DNA from: Paraphaeosphaeria minitans
Lineage: Eukaryota; Ascomycota; Dothideomycetes; Pleosporales; Didymosphaeriaceae
NCBI GenBank assembly: GCA_015832175.1
Contig: WJXW01000005.1
Coordinates: 1,178,001-1,242,000 of the forward strand
DNA: 64,000 nucleotides
Direction: 5' to 3'
This document shows positions 1-12,545 of this stretch, piece by piece. Within the stretch, counting starts at the first letter, position 1; every line of letters begins with the position of its first letter. Made by a program: the position numbers and the translations under genes. Below the pieces are notes generated by a model. The model was not told where the DNA came from and ran no database searches. It was given only the letters and a program-made list of their open reading frames with translations.

Positions 1-3000
1 AGTAGGGCCTCTTTGCCACGCTTATAAATAAAGAGGATAACGCGACACCCTTTAATGCTCTAAATAAAGACTAAGAAGAAATATTCTTAACTTTACTCTA
101 GGATATTACTTAGATACTTATAATAACGCTTCTTTGCATAGTAAGATCTCTACCCCCCTATAATATAGTGGGGCTAGGCCTTACTAAAAATAGCAGGACT
201 CTCCCTTTAGAACTAGTAGAGTACGCTGCTATTTTTAATAAAACTAAAGTATTTAGCCTTCTACTATACTAGGGCACGTTAGACTACTATATTTACCTAA
301 GGCGAACTCTAAGCGGCTCCCTTCTAAAACTACTTTAGGGCCTACTATATAGTATATCTAAAGATTAGCTAGTAGAACTCTAGCGCTAACTTATAAAACT
401 TATAGATAAAGGCTAGATATAAGCTAGCTCCTCTTTAGTAAGTGCTCTAGTCCTTCTAGCCCTAAAGCGTAGGGGGAAATAGCGCCTATATATTAACTAT
501 TAGGAGATTAATATAATTTCTAAGCTATATTAGTACCCCCTTCTACTTATTAAAAAGACACTACGCACTCTCTCCTAGACTACTTAGTTTATAAAAGTAG
601 ATATCTACACTACTTTCTATAAGCTATAAGTTATAGAAGAGGAAGAACACTATACTATATTTTATACTTAGTTTAGCCTTTTTAAGTAGTTAGTAGTTTT
701 ATTTAGACTAACTAGGGCACCTACTATATTCTAGCGCTATATTAATAGCGCTCTAAAAAATACCCTAGGTAATATATATATAGCTTACTTAGATAATGTC
801 CTTATCTATATAATAGGGCCCCTACGCTAACACTAGGACTATATATAATAAGTACTAGGACTTTTATAGAAAGCTAGACTATATATAGACTTAGGGAAAT
901 GTAAATTTGCGATAATAGAGGTTAGGTATCTAAAGTATTTTATTATAGTAGGTAAGGCTATTCGCCCTAATCTAGTAAAGATATAAGTAATTAATTAATA
1001 GGACGCCCCCTCTATAGTATATATAGTCTACTACTTTATTAGCTTTGCTAACTTCTATTATAACTTTCTTCCTTAATTCTTTAAGTAGGCCGCACCCCTA
1101 TATACCCTTACTAAGAAAGGGGTCCTATTTTAATAAGGCCCTAGGGAATAAGAGGCCTTTTAGGCCCTAAAGGATATATTTGTACAGGGCCCTATCCTAG
1201 CGCTCTAGGACCTAGAGCGCGACACGCTAGTAGAGGCGGACTACTTAGGTAGCGCTACTAGGGCCTACCTCTCCTAACATATTAAGGGGATTTAGTATTT
1301 TATAGCCTACTACTTTACGGCCCTAACACTAGCCTAGTAGAATTACACTATTTACAACAAATAGCTGCTTATAATTATATAGGCCCTATAAGTATAGAGA
1401 CTAGAACTAATAGGAGTAGCGCGCCCTTTTAAGATTCTAATAAACTATAAGAACCTTAAATACTTTATAAAAATCTAAGAATTAAGTAAGCGCTAGCACT
1501 AGTAATTAGAGTTACTTTTTACCTTTTACTTCTACCTCTACTACTAGCCTAGATCCTAGGTAGCTAGACTAAACGCACTAAGCTAGCGTAAGTAAGATAT
1601 AGTCTAGTAAATAAAAATAAACGCCCTACTAATAGTGCCTAGGACTATTTAGGCTACTTTAGTATAGACGCGATCTTTAATAGTGCTAGTAAAGGCCTAG
1701 ATTTTTACTAATACGTATTTATAGGCACTCTAAAACGTAGCTATAGTAGAGTCTCCCTCTTACTATATTAGGCTTAAGGCAGTGAGCTGCGGCAACTATA
1801 TAATTTTTATAATAGCTGCTACCTCCTAATAAATTAGGAACTACCTAATTAGTGTATATAGATTCCTCTTATAGTAAGGAGTCCTTTAGGTCCTAGCTTA
1901 GGAACCTTTTACTACCGCTATTATATAGCGCGTATATAAGTCTCTAGTTGTAGGCTATTTTAGGAAGAATTCTATGTTTAAGATTATTTACTGGGACTAC
2001 TACTAAGATAATATATTTAAAGATATTACCTAATTTATACATAATTACTACTGCGTAGGAGCGTATGTAGACTAGTAGAAGTAGTAAAGTCTTCTATAGC
2101 CACTTCTAATTATAAACTAGTACTAGGCGTAACTCTTAATAGATTTTATAGTAGACTTTCCCTAGACCTCTACAACAGTACTGTAATACCTACTTATAAT
2201 TACTAATAGGCTATTAAAGTATGTATAACTAGAAGCTATAACTTTTATAATAGTAGAGCACTATATAGCCTACTTCTATAATATATAGTAGTAGTTTTAT
2301 AGCTTCCCTACCTTACTAATTACAGACAGAGGCTTAGACTAGCTAAGGAAGTTCTAGACTACACTATATAAATTAATTAGAATAAAACAACTTCTTTCTA
2401 TAGTATACTATCCCTAGACTAACAGCGGTATAGAGAGGGTAAACTAGAAAATACTCTTATTCCTTTCCATTATAGTTAACTTTAAATAAACAGACTAGCT
2501 AGACTACTTTCTAGCCTACTAGCTTATGTTAAATAATAGATTATCTACTACTATAGGCCTAAGTCTAAACCTTCTACTAAATAGATATTATATTAATCTC
2601 TTTAAGAGAATCCCCTTACTAGTAGAGTCTAGCTACACCCCTACTAGAAGAGTAAAGCACTTTCTAGACTACTTTAAAAGAAGAATAGCTTTAGTCTAGA
2701 CTACTATTATATATAGATAGCAGCGCACTATAAAGGCTATAAACTACACCTACTCACCTATAGAGTAATTCTAAGTTAAAGATAAGATATAGTTCTTACT
2801 ATATAACGTAAAAACTAACTAGCTAAAGAAGAAACTTAACTAGCTTAAAGTTAAGTATACTATAATAGCTATACTATTTCTGCTTATAGTAACACTAGAC
2901 TTATCTAGTAATCTCTATAAGACTGTCTACGTTAACCTTCTTAAGTAAGCGGTAGACGATCCCCTACCTAGTTAGACTTAGGCTAACGCCTAGCTAGGCC

Positions 3001-3260
3001 TAGCCTTAGAGCTAGAAGAAGCAGACCTAAACTTATATAAATAGAAAGTAGAGGAGGTCCTACGCATTAAGAACGCCTAGGATAAATAATAATAGGCGCT
3101 AGTAAAGTAAACTAGGTAGGTATTATTAACTTAGGTACTAGTTAAAAATATTATAAACACTATAGCTCTAGACTACTTTAAGGCCGCCTAGGGGGACTAT
3201 AGGCATAATAATAGTCCTATCTAGCCTATAGGGAAGAAAACATAAACATTATAAGGAAAG
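1..3260 (+). pseudogene. Element A pol: RT, RNase H, integrase, chromodomain (inactivated)
   Basis: Remnant of the polyprotein that copies and integrates element A. Reading through TAA/TAG stops, the RT palm is at about 480-1000 with the box TRAPTIF (family TNAPATF) and the catalytic site at 786-797 reading YLDN where active enzymes have YLDD. RNase H follows near 1220-1500. The integrase core starts near 2130: the first Asp (2142-2144, in DFIVDF), the second Asp (2325-2327, in TDRG) and the Glu (2433-2435, in GIERVN) are all still coded. A chromodomain-like stretch (ALVK-TG, then PTWVP-like) lies near 3095-3205. Stops occur throughout, nearly all TAG or TAA at expected Gln/Trp positions, so no active protein can be made. 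The domain order is seen directly; family membership rests on known chromovirus architecture. Confidence 0.85.
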
Positions 3261-3401
3261 CTATAATAGGTATTTAAGAATTTATTCTCTTACTAACCTA
3301 GTAGAGGCGCTATCTATCTAAAAACTACTAAAGGCTATTAGCCCTAGGGTTATAATGCCTAAAGTAGCACTAGAGTAACACTAAATAAGAATAAAAGGGG
3401 G
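1..3401 (+). mobile_element. Element A: Ty3/gypsy chromovirus, RIP-degraded, 5' part outside window
   Basis: A decayed LTR retrotransposon whose pol order is reverse transcriptase, RNase H, integrase, chromodomain, which places it in the Ty3/gypsy chromoviruses. Gag and the 5' LTR lie before the window. The right limit is set at the purine tract AAAAGGGGGC (3393-3402). No second copy of this element is visible in the window, so its LTR cannot be defined by comparison. Confidence 0.85.
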
Positions 3402-3402
3402 C
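3393..3402 (+). other. Polypurine tract of element A
   Basis: AAAAGGGGGC directly before TATAATAAC, which could be a RIP-altered TG-starting LTR. In LTR retrotransposons this tract primes plus-strand DNA synthesis just upstream of the 3' LTR. The position after the chromodomain fits. Confidence 0.45.
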
Positions 3403-3720
3403 TATAATAACTATATTACTCTTTATATTAGTGGTAGCAGTAGCTAGGAGGGTGTACTAAGCTAGCCCTAAATAAAGGCTTAGGCGGAGTTACTCTATAA
3501 GGCTCTTAATATAAGTTAAAAAGTATACGCTATTAAGCTAGGGCTACTAGAAAAGTAAGGTAGCGTTAGCTAAGAGCTGTCTTAAGTTACGCTATAATAG
3601 TAGTAAGTAGATTAGTAGTTTATACTTAGGTCTAGGTTATTTTATCTAGGCGCTAGCCTATACTCTCCTTAGATTACTAGATGTGATTTTTTATATTATT
3701 TATTTACCCTACTATATTAT
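3403..3720 (+). repeat. Possible 3' LTR of element A (end not defined)
   Basis: The sequence after the purine tract of element A should be its 3' LTR. There is no second copy in the window to fix the right end, so the limit is a guess based on usual LTR lengths. From 3721 to about 4098 I see only RIP-altered sequence without recognisable coding. Confidence 0.25.
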
Positions 3721-4101
3721 TAGCTAACGCTACTAGATTCTAATTATAGTTACTACTACACTAGGCTAGAGTTATCTAGAGTAAAGGTGCTACTAGGGCT
3801 ATATTTATACTAGGGAGGGTAACGTCTATTCTATTACCACGCTAAAGTAAGGGCACAGTAGGAGAACCTAGCTTCTAGATTAGGCTAGAGTTCTTAAGCG
3901 CCAAGTTTAGGTACCACTTATACTACTAGGCTAAGTAGTAGAACTCTACTATAAAGGTAGGCAGCGTCCTAGTTATAGGCTTCTAGGGGTTAGTGCTATA
4001 CGTTCTAGGATTATAGATATATAAATTACTATTAACCTAGCCTCGCTTTACGTATTTAATCTAGAGGCGTAAAGCCCGCCTTACGCCTAGGTTATTAGTA
4101 A

Positions 4102-4965
4102 AGGGGGTAGAATTATACTAGTAGGTAGCCTTAGTGTAATAGTAGGCGCTATAAGAGTGGCCCTAAAATAGTTAATAGCTATATAAATATTAATAATAGT
4201 CTAGAATGTAAGACTATAGACTTACTCTACGCGCCTAAGCTGCCTTAGGCGCTTAATGCATTTAATATATATAAGGCCTATATTAGGATTAGCTAGGTTT
4301 TTATTTAAGCTATCCCTTTAAAGGACTACGCTTTTAGTAACGCAGAGCCGCTATAGGTAGAGGTAATAGAGTTAGGGCGATTAGCTAGTACGCGCCTTTT
4401 AGAAGTTATAAAGGGGTAAAGGTAATTACTACTATTAGGCTACTGCGTAGGTATATTAAGGCTCTAGAGAATCTCTTCTACTTTAGTGTTATTAATCTCC
4501 TCCTTAGTATATATATAGCTAGGCTTAGTAAAGCGCTAGTTTAGGTCTAAAGGGTTATTACTACTACTACTACTACTAGGACTAAAGATATCTACTAAGG
4601 CGGCGCTACCTTAGAGGCTATTATTAATAATATTAATATTAGCCGCAGCCGTAAATAGAACACTAAAAAAGAGGGCTAAAAGGCTAATAAGAGTATAGGG
4701 GCGTATAGCGTAGAAATAGAAGGGGGACTAGATTAGGGCTAAAAAAATGTAAGAATAGAGGTAGTTACAAATAGTTAAGGAAGTTAGAATAGGCGTAAGT
4801 TAGGGTTAGTATAAAAAAGAGAGAGTAGAGAAAGGAAGAAGAAAAGTAGAGTAATATAGATATAAAGAGACAATAATAGCGACGCACTACTAACGTAATA
4901 GACATATAATAATTATATTAGAAAGGGTAGGAGCGCTGTCCTATTACCTTATAATAATAAGGTGA
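4102..4965 (+). pseudogene. Unrecognised RIP-closed reading frame, about 288 codons
   Basis: One frame stays readable from 4102 to a TGA at 4963-4965 if TAA and TAG are taken as former Gln or Trp codons. It has two early cysteines, a middle part rich in Leu around a CTA repeat, and a basic C-terminal part rich in Lys, Arg and Gln. I do not recognise a family. It lies between element A and the solo LTR C1 and could be part of an unidentified element. The steady frame and the lack of internal TGA argue for former coding; nothing shows what it did. Confidence 0.3.
4555..4579. repeat. (CTA)n microsatellite
   Basis: A run of TTA and CTA triplets, with about six CTA units, inside the unrecognised frame, where it would code for a Leu run. 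Confidence 0.6.
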
Positions 4966-5176
4966 ATAAATAAACTACCTAATAAAGACTCTCGCCTTAA
5001 AACCGCCTTAGGACTGCCTCTATACCACAAGGGAACCCTTGCTAAAATAACAATAAGTTCCTAATAAAAGAATAATGCCTATAACACTACTACCTTACTA
5101 TAGCACGATACTTCTAAGATCTCTAAGGCTTACCTTATAACTATAAGACGTTTTAAACTAAGTAAGGTCTAGGGTA

Positions 5177-5368
5177 TATAATAGGCTAGGGCTATGCCCT
5201 AGCCTTTAGAAGGATCTTAAGGAAAGGAACTACCCTAAAAAAGTAGACCTACTAAGGAAAACTCTTCTTATAAGCGGCACACCCCCCTATAGAGACTTAA
5301 TACCTAGAATTTATCTTTTATATTTAGCACTTACAGTTCTGTTCACTCTCTAAGACTAGCCTATAACA
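5177..5368 (-). repeat. Solo LTR of family C (C1), 192 bp
   Basis: Reverse complement of the LTR at 15477-15668, with exactly the same length (192 bp). On the minus strand it runs from a former TG (TATTATAGG end) to a CA-type end. It sits directly against the truncated 5' end of B1 (homology to B2 resumes at about 5373). No matching 5-bp duplications are visible at its edges, so later rearrangement is likely. Confidence 0.75.
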
Positions 5369-5405
5369 CCTTAATATAAGTACTTTACAAACTCCTACCT
5401 CTTCT

Positions 5406-6330
5406 ATGGCTTTAGGTGCTGCTAAGATTACTTCTATAAAGGATAGTAGTAAGGTGCATAAACCTAATCTCTACTTTAGCAAACAATCTTAAACTAACAT
5501 CTAGATTCTCTAGTTAGACCTCTACTTCTTTAACTTAGATAAACTCCTTAAAGATAAGAAAAAGGTTATCTTTATAGTAATATATATGCGAGGAGATACA
5601 GGATTATAGATCTATCTTTACCTTAAAAAGTACCTAGGAATAGACTACAATAATAATAATAATAATTACGTAAACAAACACGCTAATATAGTTAATATTA
5701 TTAAGAATTATAACAATTTTAAGAAATGCCTTAAATAACTTTTTAAAATTGCCAATAAGGACTCTATTATAAAGGTAAAGATTTAGACTATAACTTAGAA
5801 ATAATTAGTAGCTAAGTATATAGCTAAGTTTTGCAAATACGCTGTGCAGCTTAACTAGGACAATAAGTCTCTTTAGGATATAGATAAATAAGGACTTAAA
5901 TAGAAACTACGTAAGGAACTCTTATATAGTAGTATACGAATTACTAACCTTAAGGAACTATACAAAGAAACTATTAGAATTAATAGAGAATAGTTTTTAC
6001 TATAATAAGAGCTCTATTAAAACCCTAGGGCAATAAGTTTTAGATAACTAGTAAAAGTAGTTTATAAGAACCCTATTAGAATTGTCTAAAAGTAATAGCT
6101 AAGGAACTACTAAAAATATAAACTAATAGAAGATGTCTAGTTTAACTATATAGGCAAAGGAAAAAGAGAAAGGATAGGCTCTAAGTAGCCTAATAAACGC
6201 GTCTCTAATAGAAGTTAACAACTAATAACTAAGACCTATAAATGCTTTACATGTAGCAAACTAGGCTACATAGCTAGGAACTGTAGATTAAAGAACAAAG
6301 TCTATTAAACTAAGTTAAATATACTAACTA
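5406..6330 (+). pseudogene. B1 gag (capsid and nucleocapsid), inactivated
   Basis: Structural protein that would package element RNA. An ATG at 5406-5408 opens a frame reading MALGAAKIT and so on, interrupted only by TAA/TAG at Gln/Trp positions. The capsid region includes a segment with a repeated Asn run near 5650-5670. The nucleocapsid zinc knuckle is at 6241-6290, reading CFTC then GYIARNC: the C-x2-C-x4-H-x4-C pattern with the His changed to Tyr, a C-to-T type RIP change. In B2 the same ATG position reads ACA. Gag is followed directly by the protease-pol part. Confidence 0.85.
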
Positions 6331-9300
6331 TTAAGGACTAAGACCCTAATAAGGAATAAGAAGTTATTATAATACTATTTAGTTACTAACGCGTTATACT
6401 AGAGTAAAGTAAGTAATTAGATTTATTTAACTTACAACTATACAAAGATCTAGAAGATAACTCTAACGTATACTATAACGTAGAAGACGTAGAAGAGATA
6501 CTAAGATCTCCTACTCCTTACCTATAAAGTAGGTAGGAAGAAGATAACCCTATATTACCTAAGTATAAACTAAATGTTTAGGACTATATAGAACCCTACT
6601 AGGCACTAAAAGGAATACAACCCTATAAAAACAAGAAGTTAGACTACGTACTAAAGTACTATCTAGACTACTAAAATCCTATATACTAATTCTATATATA
6701 GACGCATTGCGAAGAACTAATATATGTATAATATAAGGGGAAAAAAAAGGAGAATAAGAAATAACCTAAAAGGTAAATGCGCTGTAGATAAATATAAATA
6801 GACTGCCCTATTATAGCTTATAATAAACACCTTTAGGATAAATAATAAGTAAAATACTTTCCCTACCTTACGCTAAAGGGTAATAAATGCTGTATTATAC
6901 TTATTAATAGAGACTATATATAACTATACTAGTACACGTGTCTAAACTAGGACTATAAATACTACTATATAGCTAAATATTTAGACAGCTTTGTAAACTG
7001 CCCTACGTAAAAAGTAATAATAGAACTACTAATTTAACTAGTATATAGGAATAGTGAAGACTATAGGAGGAAAAACAGTATAATATCCTTATAAAAGGAA
7101 GAAGACGATTTACATAAACTATATACTTAAGAATAATAACAGAAGCGGATACTTAGAAACGCATACTAGGCACTAGAACTTAACTATAACCTATATAAAT
7201 AGATGTCTTTTTTAGGTCTAAACTTAGATAAGAAAACGCCTTTATTAAATTAAATACTATAGTAAGCATAGTATTAGTTAAGCTACTAGTATAGCTTAAA
7301 AGAATATAGGCTTAAGCTCTTATAGACTTAGGAGTAGAAAAGAACTTTATATTTTACTAGACAGTAAGATAAGCAGGACTTATAATGTTAGAGAAAGAAG
7401 TACCCTATATTATCTATGTCGCGAATAGATCCCTAATGCCTAAAACACCTTAGATATACTAAGAGGTTACTACTATAATAATAGTCTAAGGACATAGAGA
7501 GGAACTTACCTTAGATATTTTACTAGGATCTAAGTACCAGTTAGTTTTAGAATTACCTTAGTTAATAATACACAACCTGTAGATTAACTAGGGTATAAAG
7601 AAAATATTATTTAAACACTATAATTATATATTATAAGTAAAGCCTACGTATTAACTAAAAATAATAGTAGATAAGGGAGTTATTAATAATATTATACCGC
7701 AATAGACAGTTAAAAAATAGCAACACACCTTAGTAGACGCTAGTAGGAACTACTAGATTAAAAAGTGTAAGAAGAAGGACAATAGTATACCCTTTACCTT
7801 ACTAAGAGAGTATAGGAAATAGACATATATGTTTATAGAAAAAGAAGGAAAAGTAAACCTACCTAAACATTAACCCTAGGATCTTATAATAGACCTAGAA
7901 GAAAGGAAGACGCCACCCTTTAGACTACTATATAGTAAGATAGGAGACGAACTCCTTAAGGAACGTAATTTTATTAAAATAAATCTTAAGAAAGGATATA
8001 TATAACTATTAAAGTTACTAGTAGTAAGCGCTTTTATGTTTATTAAGAAAAAGGATAGATTAGATAGACTATACGTTAACTACTAATAACTTAACAACAT
8101 AATAATAAAAAACTAATATCTACTACTAAATATTATAGAGTTACGAGAATAACTATCTTAAGCTAAGAGATTTACAATAATAGATCTAAGAGATAGTTAC
8201 CACCTTATACGAATTAAGAAAGGTGAAGAATAGAAAACAGTGTTTTAATCACGCTATAGACTATTTAAATATAAGGTTATGCCTTTTAGACTTACAAACG
8301 CACTAGCAGCTTTTATAGCACTTATTAATAATATACTCTGCAAATATCTAGACATATTTGTTATTACGTATATAGACAATATCCTTGTTTTTTCTAAAAA
8401 CAAATTAGACTACACTAAGCACGTATAAATAGTACTAGAAGCACTAGATAAAGTATGCCTTCGTATTAAACTTAAGAAATGCAAGTTTAACGTTAAATAA
8501 CTTAAATTCCTAGGACATATTATTACTATAAAAGGAATTAAGATAGTACTAAGTAAAGTTAAATGTATTAAGAACTGGCTAATACTTAAGATAGCTAAGA
8601 ATATCTAAAAATTCTTAGGATTCTATAGATTTAACTAATAATTTATCTAAAATTACGTAAAGGTTATAATACTCTTAATAAATCTTATAAAGAAAGATGT
8701 ACCCTTTAAATAGATAAATAAGTGTGGAATATTATTCTAACTTCTTAAGATAGTATATATTATAGAACCTATTCTTATTTATTTTAGAAGCGATAAACTA
8801 CTGCGCTTTAAAATAGACACTAGCGATCTTACGCTAGGCGCCTACGCTAAATAAAAACGTAATAGTAAATAGCACCTAATTACCTATTACTTATACAAAT
8901 TTAATAACGCTAAAACATAATACAACGTACACAATAAAGAAGTCTACACTATTATTAAAGCCTTAAAGCACTAGAGGATTTACGCGCTTAGTTACTTAAC
9001 GCTAGAAATCTATATAGATTATAAAAACCTTCTAAGGTTCACGCTAACAAAAGAACTTACGCTATAATAATAAAGATAGTTATAGACTACTAGGTAGTAT
9101 AAGTTTAAAATTATCTATATAGCTAGAAAAGAAAATAGTAGAGTAGACGCTCTTAGCTAACAAAGTAATCTAGTAGAAGAGAAGGTAAAAACCTTCTCTA
9201 TAATTCTTCGCAAAGTTAAAGATAAATCTCTAGAACTAATAGTAGAACTAAATTAACTTTTAGTAATTAACTAAGAAGTTCTAGAATATTTATAGACTAA

Positions 9301-10560
9301 GATTATCTAATAATACCACAATAACCCTATATACAGACACCTAGGTATTACAAAAATAATAGAACTTATCTAAAGGAATTACACCTTTAAAGGAATTAAG
9401 GAAGCTGTAATAACTTATATTTGCAAATGTGTAGAATGCTAGAGAAATGAACATAGTATATATCTTAAATATAGAGAGATGTAAGTAATTAGAATACTAA
9501 CAGCACTATAGGAAGATATTACTATAGATTTTGTTACAGGAATTCTAAACTCTAAGGATCCAATAACAGGAATTAAATACAATAGTATACTAGTAGTAGT
9601 TTACTAACTAACTAAGTATATTAAGCTTATTCTATATCTTAAAAGAGTAATAGCAAAGGAACTCGCTTTTCTTATCCTAGACTAACTAATTAGACATCAC
9701 AGAATCCTAAAAACAATTATTAGTAATAGAGATAAGCTCTTTACGTTAAATTACTAGACAACGCTTATAGCCCTACTTAGAACGTAACAAAAGCTATTAA
9801 TAGCTTACTATCTATAAATAGATGGATAGACAGAACGTACGAACTAAACTATAGAAACGTACCTACGTATCTACTGTAATAGTTAGAAGAATAACTAGGT
9901 TTTATTACTACTTATAGCACAGTTAGCCTATAATAACAAAGTATTAGTGGTATTAGGACATACACTATTCTATGTAAACTATAGAAGACACCTACATCTC
10001 TTTAATTAATAATTTCCTACGATAATTAAAGCAAAAGAAGCTATAGATATAGTAGAAAATATAAAGAAAATACACTAATAACTCTAAGAAAATCTTAAGA
10101 AAGCTTAGTAGTAATTAATTTCTTACTAAAATTAAAAATATAAGACAGCACCTTAGCTAAAGAAGGACGATAAAGCATATTTACTTATAAAGAACCTTTA
10201 AACTTAAAAGAAAAAACACAAGAAACTAGATTATATTAAAGTTAGACTATTTTATATTTCTAAGCAAATATTACTCGTAAACAATAAGTTAGAACTACTG
10301 CTAGATGCAAAGATATACCTAGTATTCCACGTATTACTACTAGAACTAGTAGACCCTAATACACTAGTTAGAACCGCCTTCTACCACAGAATAGAAGAAG
10401 AGAATAAATTTAAAGTTAAAAGAATTCTAGAATATAATTAGTAAGTTAAAACGTATCTTATTAAGTGGAAAGGTTACCTACATAGCAAAAACACTTAGGA
10501 ACTAGAGAACTATCTAGGAAACTATTAACAAAAGATTAGAGAATTTTATTAATAACCTAT
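6331..10560 (+). pseudogene. B1 pol: protease, RT, RNase H, integrase, chromodomain (inactivated)
   Basis: The aspartic protease site is near 7311-7360, reading ALIDLGVEKNF where the family has DSG or DTG. The RT palm spans about 7900-8650, with LTNALAAF and the catalytic box at 8369-8380 reading YIDN for YLDD. RNase H is about 8760-9170. The integrase HHCC zinc site lies at about 9333-9440; the core has its first Asp at 9527-9529, the second changed to Asn (9725-9727, SNRD for SDRD) and the Glu kept at 9833-9835. A chromodomain lies at about 10411-10535 (YLIKWKGY, then NT-ELENYL), which in active elements directs integration to marked chromatin. There are many TAA/TAG stops. Two catalytic Asp-to-Asn changes alone would kill the enzyme. 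Confidence 0.88.
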
Positions 10561-10575
10561 ATAGTATAATAATAT

Positions 10576-11196
10576 TTATACCTAAGATAGTAAAGGCACT
10601 AGATTATTCTAGAATTCTAATAGGAAATCCTTAAAAGCGCTCTATATTGTAGAGGATAAGAAAGGACCTAAAGGAGTCTTGTTAACTACTAGATTAATAG
10701 CCTTATAAGATTTAGCCTTTTTAATATTCTTCTCTTTAACTACTATCGCATCTTTAGTACACTTATCTAGTAAGTCTATTTACTAACATAACTAATTATT
10801 GCGTGTATGTGTAACTTGTAATTTCTCTAATACCTCTTTATAGGCCTTAAACGCAGCCTTCTGTGTTTCTCTTAACTTTTTTATTTACAAACGTAACTTC
10901 TCTTTCTTTATAAGTAAACACTTAAACTTAGACTCTAAAACACGTATATTATAATGTTAACCTTAATAAACACATTCCCCACATTTTTTGGACTAAACGT
11001 GAACCTTATAGATATAGTTATATTTTATACACGTTAAGCATTTCTTAACTATAACTTTACTAAAGGAGTTAATAAAATTAGTTAGGTAATAGTAATAGGT
11101 GGTGCTAGACTTAGAAAGTTGTTTAGGTATAATATAAGTAAGCTAACGCTACTTATAACGCAGGATAAGCTCTAGTTATAACTAGATATAAAACAT
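10576..11196 (-). pseudogene. Antisense gene of B1: Zn(II)2Cys6-like cluster plus coiled coil
   Basis: On the strand opposite to pol, an ATG at 11196 opens a frame of about 206 codons ending at TAA 10576-10578 (an earlier in-frame TAG at 10582-10584 aligns with one in B2). After about 52 residues come C53-L-T-C56, a Tyr at 63, C72-G-E-C75 and a Tyr at 82. If Tyr63 and Tyr82 (TAT) were Cys (TGT) before RIP, the pattern is C-x2-C-x6-C-x8-C-x2-C-x6-C, which fits fungal Zn(II)2Cys6 binuclear clusters. Residues about 85-150 are rich in Lys, Glu and Leu and look like a coiled coil. The frame ends close to the chromodomain of pol and starts close to the 3' LTR. The architecture recalls a small DNA-binding regulator; the function is inference. 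The frame is now closed by several TAA/TAG codons. Confidence 0.7.
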
Positions 11197-11227
11197 AGTT
11201 ACATAATTTAAGGACAAATCCTAGTAA

Positions 11228-11239
11228 GGAGGGAGATAA
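11228..11239 (+). other. Polypurine tract of B1
   Basis: GGAGGGAGATAA ends exactly where the 3' LTR starts. The same tract is seen reversed at 18711-18722 next to the B3 LTR, and in related form (GGGAGGGGATAA) before the LTRs of B2 and B4. Confidence 0.7.
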
Positions 11240-11650
11240 TATTAAGATCTAAAGGCTAGGCCTCTTAGGATCTTTATATGTATCTATATTTATTATTTAA
11301 GTGGCATAGCATAAAAGGTTATGTAACCTAATTAGTGTGATTAGGGCGCTAAGATAACTAATTAGACTAAGCACTTAATATACTAAGTAACTAATTAGTG
11401 CTTAATTAGTTAAATTAGAGCGATTAGTCTACTAATCGCTTAAAGTATATAGGAACGCGAGGATAGGCTCTCTATACTTATGTTTAATCTATTTATTAAT
11501 CTATCGTTTAGATTCTAGCAGACTAAATTGTTAACTTGTTACACTTCGCAAGATACTAGTGTATTAATAAGACCTTCTACCTTCTGTAAGTACTCCTGCC
11601 TAAGAACTAACCTTAACCCTTTAGGACTAGCTACCCTCTTGGATTTGACA
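11240..11650 (+). repeat. 3' LTR of B1, 411 bp (U3 type a)
   Basis: Starts TATTAAGATCT (former TGTTAAG) and ends GGATTTGACA. The length equals the B2 LTRs. The right half (from about TATATAGGAACGCG) is shared with the B2 and B4 LTRs, while the left half (U3) matches only the inverted B3 LTR at 18299-18710. Confidence 0.88.
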
Positions 11651-12538
11651 ATATACTATAAAAAAGAATACTAGTCTACTAACTATCTACTAAGGAATAC
11701 CTAGCGAGCTAGAAAGTAATATATGTTATTATACACTAACTTCTATAAATATAAACCCTCTGCTATAGATATATAAGTATATATCCTTAACTTTAAAGAA
11801 GAGCTAGAGGATAAAGACTATTACATAAAAGAAGAGGAAGATAAACAAGACTAATAGAGTAATAAAAAAAAGTATAGAAGGCTACCTTATACTTTACTTC
11901 TACTATATACCTTTATTATATAACTAAGGGACATCCTTCTATACCTATTTACTAAGACCTAGCGCTAAGCATTATATTACTTAACACCCTACTTTCTGTT
12001 TACGCATAGAATATATACCTAGAAAGAGCCTTATTATATAATATAACTCTACTACTGTGTAAAGGGGTAGGGTAAGAACTAAGTAGGCTAGCTATTACTG
12101 CCTATTTGCATAAGAGTAGGTGTAAATAAAACCTCTACTGTATAGTAATACTGCACCTACCTTATAACCTATTCTAATAGGGGAAGGCTAACTATATAGA
12201 TAGAAAAGAATAGGAAAGGGAAGCGTATAATAGACATAAGCTATTGTATAAAAGAAAAGTTGCTAGTGTTTATATAGTTTATTATATAAATAGCACTAAG
12301 TAAAATAGGGGCCTACCTACCTATAGGGACCTATATAAGGACCCACTACTTAGGTTAGCGCTAAGAGGCAGAGACTTTATAAGGCCCTACCTACCTATAA
12401 GGACCTACATAAGGATCCACTGCTTAGGTTAGCGCTAAGAGGCAGAGACTTTATAAAGTCCTTAGTGCTCCTTTGTACGATAGACTAGACGTAATTAGTT
12501 AAACCTACTTCTCACCCTTTGCACGATAGTATACTATC
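11651..12538 (+). mobile_element. J3: 3' fragment of family J with partial LTR
   Basis: Matches J1 from about 26570 to its right LTR. It starts inside the zinc-knuckle coding part right after the B1 LTR and ends inside its own LTR (LTR start 12267), which carries two copies of the 74-bp tandem unit. The end at about 12538 is abrupt: AGTATACTAT occurs on both sides of the join to B4, so a microhomology-type rearrangement is likely. Confidence 0.75.
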
Positions 12539-12545
12539 TAGTATA

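Larger units (their letters stand above)
5369..11650 (+). mobile_element. Element B1: Ty3/gypsy chromovirus, 5' LTR missing
   Basis: Homologous over its whole gag-pol length to B2 (44211-49410), in the same order: gag with CCHC knuckle, protease, RT, RNase H, integrase, chromodomain, then a 3' region and a 411-bp 3' LTR. The 5' LTR and primer site are absent and replaced by solo LTR C1. The 3' LTR is followed by ATATA and then J sequence, so B1 was probably inserted into a J copy. Its 3' region and U3 differ from those of B2 (see findings). Confidence 0.9.
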
